From NCBI GenBank assembly GCA_963822575.1, contig CAWGHZ010000003.1, positions 248,001 through 312,000 on the forward strand: a stretch of DNA of 64,000 nucleotides. The letters are read 5' to 3'. The position numbers and the translations under genes are program-made. Below the pieces are notes generated by a model that worked only from the letters and a program-made list of their open reading frames with translations, did not search any database and was not told where the DNA came from. The stretch is from CAWGHZ01 sp963822575 (GTDB lineage: Bacteria; Pseudomonadota; Alphaproteobacteria; MPNO01; DASWLB01). Below, one piece after another: positions 61,964-64,000 of this stretch. The stretch's first letter is position 1. Each line of letters starts with the position of its first letter.

Positions 61964-62116
61964 CGCCGTCACGGTCGCTCCGACTCCCGATCGAGGGCGG
62001 CGCCGCGCGGACCGTCCGCCGCCGCTGTGGCCCGTCTCTAACACAGTCCTCGGGACGCCGGAACAGTCGCGCACGCGATGCGGGAGAGTGGCGCATCCGC
62101 GGACGAAATTTTGATT

Positions 62117-62145
62117 TTGACAGAGGGCATCGGTCGTGGCATTGG
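62117..62145 (+). promoter_or_regulatory. sigma-70 promoter upstream of the TIGR02300 gene
   Basis: A perfect TTGACA (62117-62122), 17-base spacer, CATTGG (62140-62145). It lies in the 218-base gap that separates aroA and the TIGR02300 gene, pointing to the latter. The -10 is poor, so this is moderate only. Confidence 0.4.
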
Positions 62146-62181
62146 GCGACCGATGGGCTCCGGGAAGGCGGAGGGATGACA

Positions 62182-62538
62182 GTGATCAAGGCCGAGTGGG
62201 GACAGAAGCGGATGTGCCAAAGTTGCGGCGCGCGGTTCTACGACATGCGCCGCAATCCGATCGTCTGCCCCAAATGCGGGACGGCGTACGACCCGAGCGC
62301 GTTCTCCAAGCCACGCCGGCGAGCCGAGCCAGCGGTGGCGCAGCCGGTGCCGGTCGCCGCCGCGGCGCCGGTCGACGAGGCCGCCCTCGAGCCCGAGGTC
62401 GAGGTGGACCTCGAGGAAGCTTCGGACGAGAACGAGGAGGAGGAGGACGAGACCATCGAGGACGCCTCCGAGCTCGGCGAGGACCATGACGACATGGCCG
62501 AGGTAATGGAGAACCTCGACGAGGACGAGGAGCGCTAG
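62182..62538 (+). CDS. TIGR02300 family (FYDLN acid) protein
   Basis: 118 residues from GTG 62182. GGAGG at 62170-62174 is seven bases before that GTG but only one base before the ATG at 62176, so the GTG is preferred; it also gives the family-like start MIKAEWGQKRMCQSC. Two zinc-ribbon CxxC pairs surround ARFYDMRRNPIVCPKCG. The second half is Asp/Glu-rich (charged low complexity) as in the family. Alphaproteobacteria only; function unknown. Divergent from aroA and followed by tRNA-Ala, a conserved order. Confidence 0.9.
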   Translation: MIKAEWGQKRMCQSCGARFYDMRRNPIVCPKCGTAYDPSAFSKPRRRAEPAVAQPVPVAAAAPVDEAALEPEVEVDLEEASDENEEEEDETIEDASELGEDHDDMAEVMENLDEDEER

Positions 62539-62595
62539 ATTTTCATGGCGCGGCGCGAGAGGGACCGCTAGGGTCCGGCGCGCGCGGCGGCACCC

Positions 62596-62671
<76 letters not shown>

Positions 62672-62676
62672 CTTCC

Positions 62677-62707
62677 AAAGGCCGCACCGGCGAGGGTGCG
62701 GCCTTTT
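62677..62707 (+). terminator. rho-independent terminator after tRNA-Ala
   Basis: AAAGGCCGCACC, 6-base loop, GGTGCGGCCTTTT. Five bases after the CCA end. It also faces the end of the CBS gene on the other strand. Confidence 0.88.
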
Positions 62708-62715
62708 CGTTCGCC

Positions 62716-63150
62716 TCAGCGCCCGCCGATATAGACGTCGCGCAGGACGCGCGCCTCGAGGCGAAGCTCGTCCAGCCGGTACTTCACCACGTCGCCGATG
62801 CTCACGAGCCCGACCAGGCGCCCGTCCTCGACGACGGGCAAATGGCGGGCGCGATGGCGGGTCATCAGCGACATCAGTTCGGCCACGTCGTCACCCGGCA
62901 CGCAGGTCACGACGTGGGTCGCCATGATCTCCGCCACCTTGAGCTCGGGCGCGTAGGCGCCGTGCTCGGAGACGGCACGCACGATCTGGCGCTCGGAGAC
63001 CAGCCCGACTGGCCGGTCGCCGTCCTCGACCACGACCAGCGCGCCGATATTGTCGAGGCGGAGCCTGTCGGCGACCGTCTTGAGCGTGACGTCCGGCCGC
63101 GTCGTCGCCACGGCGCGGCCCTTCTTGTCCAGGATTCCGGAAACATTCAT
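62716..63150 (-). CDS. CBS-domain pair protein
   Basis: 144 residues, consisting of two CBS domains in tandem (a Bateman module): VADRLRLDNIGALVVVEDGDRPVGLVSERQIVRAV and VAELMSLMTRHRARHLPVVEDGRLVGLVSIGDVVKYRL (family spacing). Stand-alone members bind adenine nucleotides and act as sensors. The ATG at 63150 is the family start. Confidence 0.85.
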   Translation of the reverse strand: MNVSGILDKKGRAVATTRPDVTLKTVADRLRLDNIGALVVVEDGDRPVGLVSERQIVRAVSEHGAYAPELKVAEIMATHVVTCVPGDDVAELMSLMTRHRARHLPVVEDGRLVGLVSIGDVVKYRLDELRLEARVLRDVYIGGR

Positions 63151-63279
63151 CGTCGTATTCCCTTTCGCTCGGCCACGCGGTCGGGCGTTCGACGCCGACG
63201 AGTGTGGCGCGGCAAAAGGGGCAAGAATGTGATCCGGAAGGCGCTCGCCCGGACGCGGCGCCCGCGCTAGGATCGCGCC

Positions 63280-64000
63280 ATGGGTGAGGGCCTCCTTCTC
63301 GTCGGCAGCGTGCCGCTCGACACGGTCGAGCAGGTCATGCGCGAGTTCGGCGGCCCGCTCGGCCCTTATTTGCCTGCCCTGCCCGACGGCGAAGTCGGTG
63401 AGCGCCGGTCGTGGGTCAATCGCCTGTGCTACCAGGTCTTCAACGGCCATCCCGACCTGGAGACGATCCAGCGCCCCGAGCCCGTCGACGGGCGCGAGCA
63501 GCTTCTGCCGCGGAGCCGCGACGATAGCTGGCGGTTCCGCGTCAGGCCCGGGGTGGCGCGTGTCCTGTTCGGCCATCCCGGCACGCGGCTCGGCTACGCG
63601 CGCGACGCGGTGGCCGCCCACTTCGTCCTCAAGACGCTGCGCGAGAAGGGCGTCCTGCCGGCCGGGCTCCGGCTGCAGGTCTCGATCCCGATGGTGAACA
63701 GCGTGGTCCGGCCCCTCTACTTCCCCGACGCGGCGGACCTGGACCGCGTGCGGCCGGGTTTCGAGGAGCTGCTGGCGGCGGAGCTCGATGCGATGCTGGC
63801 GCGCATCCCGCACGCGGACCTCGCCCTCCAGTGGGATTGCGCGTGGGAGACCCAGGCCGTGTCCGGCGCCGCCGGCGAATATGCGGGCGAGGCCGAGATC
63901 GCCACGCACCTGGCGCCGATCGCGCGGCTCACGCACCGCATCCCGGAGGCGGTCGCGCTCGGCTTCCATTTCTGCTTCGGCACGTTCGGCGGCTGGCCGG
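63280..64000 (+). CDS. MetE-like (cobalamin-independent methionine synthase fold) protein, 3' end beyond the window
   Basis: At least 240 codons open to the window edge. It begins GEGLLLVGSVPLDTVEQVMREFGG and continues PYLPALPDGEVGERRSWVNRL, the start of a TIM-barrel family near MetE and uroporphyrinogen decarboxylase. Residues 228-236 read GFHFCFGTF, where H230-x-C232 stands at the place of the zinc-binding H-x-C of MetE (HMCYSEF). Probably a methyltransferase or methyl-group handling enzyme; the class has many members without assigned substrate. Divergent from the CBS gene by 130 bases. Confidence 0.7.
   Translation, partial: MGEGLLLVGSVPLDTVEQVMREFGGPLGPYLPALPDGEVGERRSWVNRLCYQVFNGHPDLETIQRPEPVDGREQLLPRSRDDSWRFRVRPGVARVLFGHPGTRLGYARDAVAAHFVLKTLREKGVLPAGLRLQVSIPMVNSVVRPLYFPDAADLDRVRPGFEELLAAELDAMLARIPHADLALQWDCAWETQAVSGAAGEYAGEAEIATHLAPIARLTHRIPEAVALGFHFCFGTFGGWP

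Overview
The window is high-GC DNA (about 70 percent by eye) from an alphaproteobacterium. The support is the gene order tRNA-Ala / TIGR02300 protein / aroA-cmk-rpsA-sppA-ihfB, an Hsp20-DUF1150 pair, DUF2336, SirB1-like and BON genes, TTAA-N7-TTAA sites like CtrA boxes, and a GTTC-N7-GTTC box like the alphaproteobacterial LexA site. A PEP-CTERM protein suggests an exosortase-bearing, probably environmental lineage of the Rhodospirillales type, but the genus cannot be read from the window.

Layout. 1-3440: end of a small envelope operon (minus), then aroK-aroB-corC. 3476-6602: three adjacent genes of the 2OG-Fe(II) oxygenase superfamily and a small coiled-coil gene. 6845-10418: a LysR regulator, a PEP-CTERM protein behind a near-perfect sigma-54 promoter, a methyltransferase and rpmJ. 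10471-15062: glcDEF and a TPR protein. 15059-20194: a TPR/SPOR-like lipoprotein divergent from a ParA / RHH-like / membrane-anchor trio, a Sel1-repeat protein and an unknown. 20389-21843: hsp20, DUF1150, VTT membrane protein.

21958-33348 is the most interesting part, a compact selenium locus. It has selA, selB, tRNA-Sec (its 5' half lies inside the 3' end of selB), a redoxin with an in-frame TGA (UPYC), and selD fused to an FAD oxidoreductase. A second TGA-containing selenoprotein follows (UxxC, UGSC-like N-terminus plus a large C-terminal domain), with a GGUC-loop hairpin just after its UGA; it is paired with a thioredoxin-reductase-like gene. Next come a carboxymuconolactone-decarboxylase-like protein, a flavin monooxygenase and a cupin. 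Two related palindromic repeats bracket the second selenoprotein/reductase pair. The whole synthesis and decoding machinery sits beside two of its client genes.

33524-43200: HPF with a cold-shock domain, htpG (RpoH-like promoter), DUF1223, comM (LexA-like box), TerC, gshB, SirB1-like, BON lipoprotein, YraN, rsmI. 43164-53100: LppC-like lipoprotein, dinB, pqiA-like, DUF2336 (CtrA-like box), cytochrome c, apt, MFS, osmoprotectant ABC transporter, AsmA-like. 53106-64000: Rieske dioxygenase plus metallo-hydrolase operon, glycine-zipper protein, ihfB-sppA-rpsA-cmk-aroA, TIGR02300 protein, tRNA-Ala, CBS protein and a partial MetE-like gene.

Quality warning: eight genes (aroB, a 2OG oxygenase, a coiled-coil protein, the PEP-CTERM protein, the VTT protein, selD, gshB, the ABC permease) are broken by ten shifts. 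All are explained by one extra base, mostly in short homopolymers, and one further gene has an in-frame TAA. This looks like systematic sequence error, not real decay.
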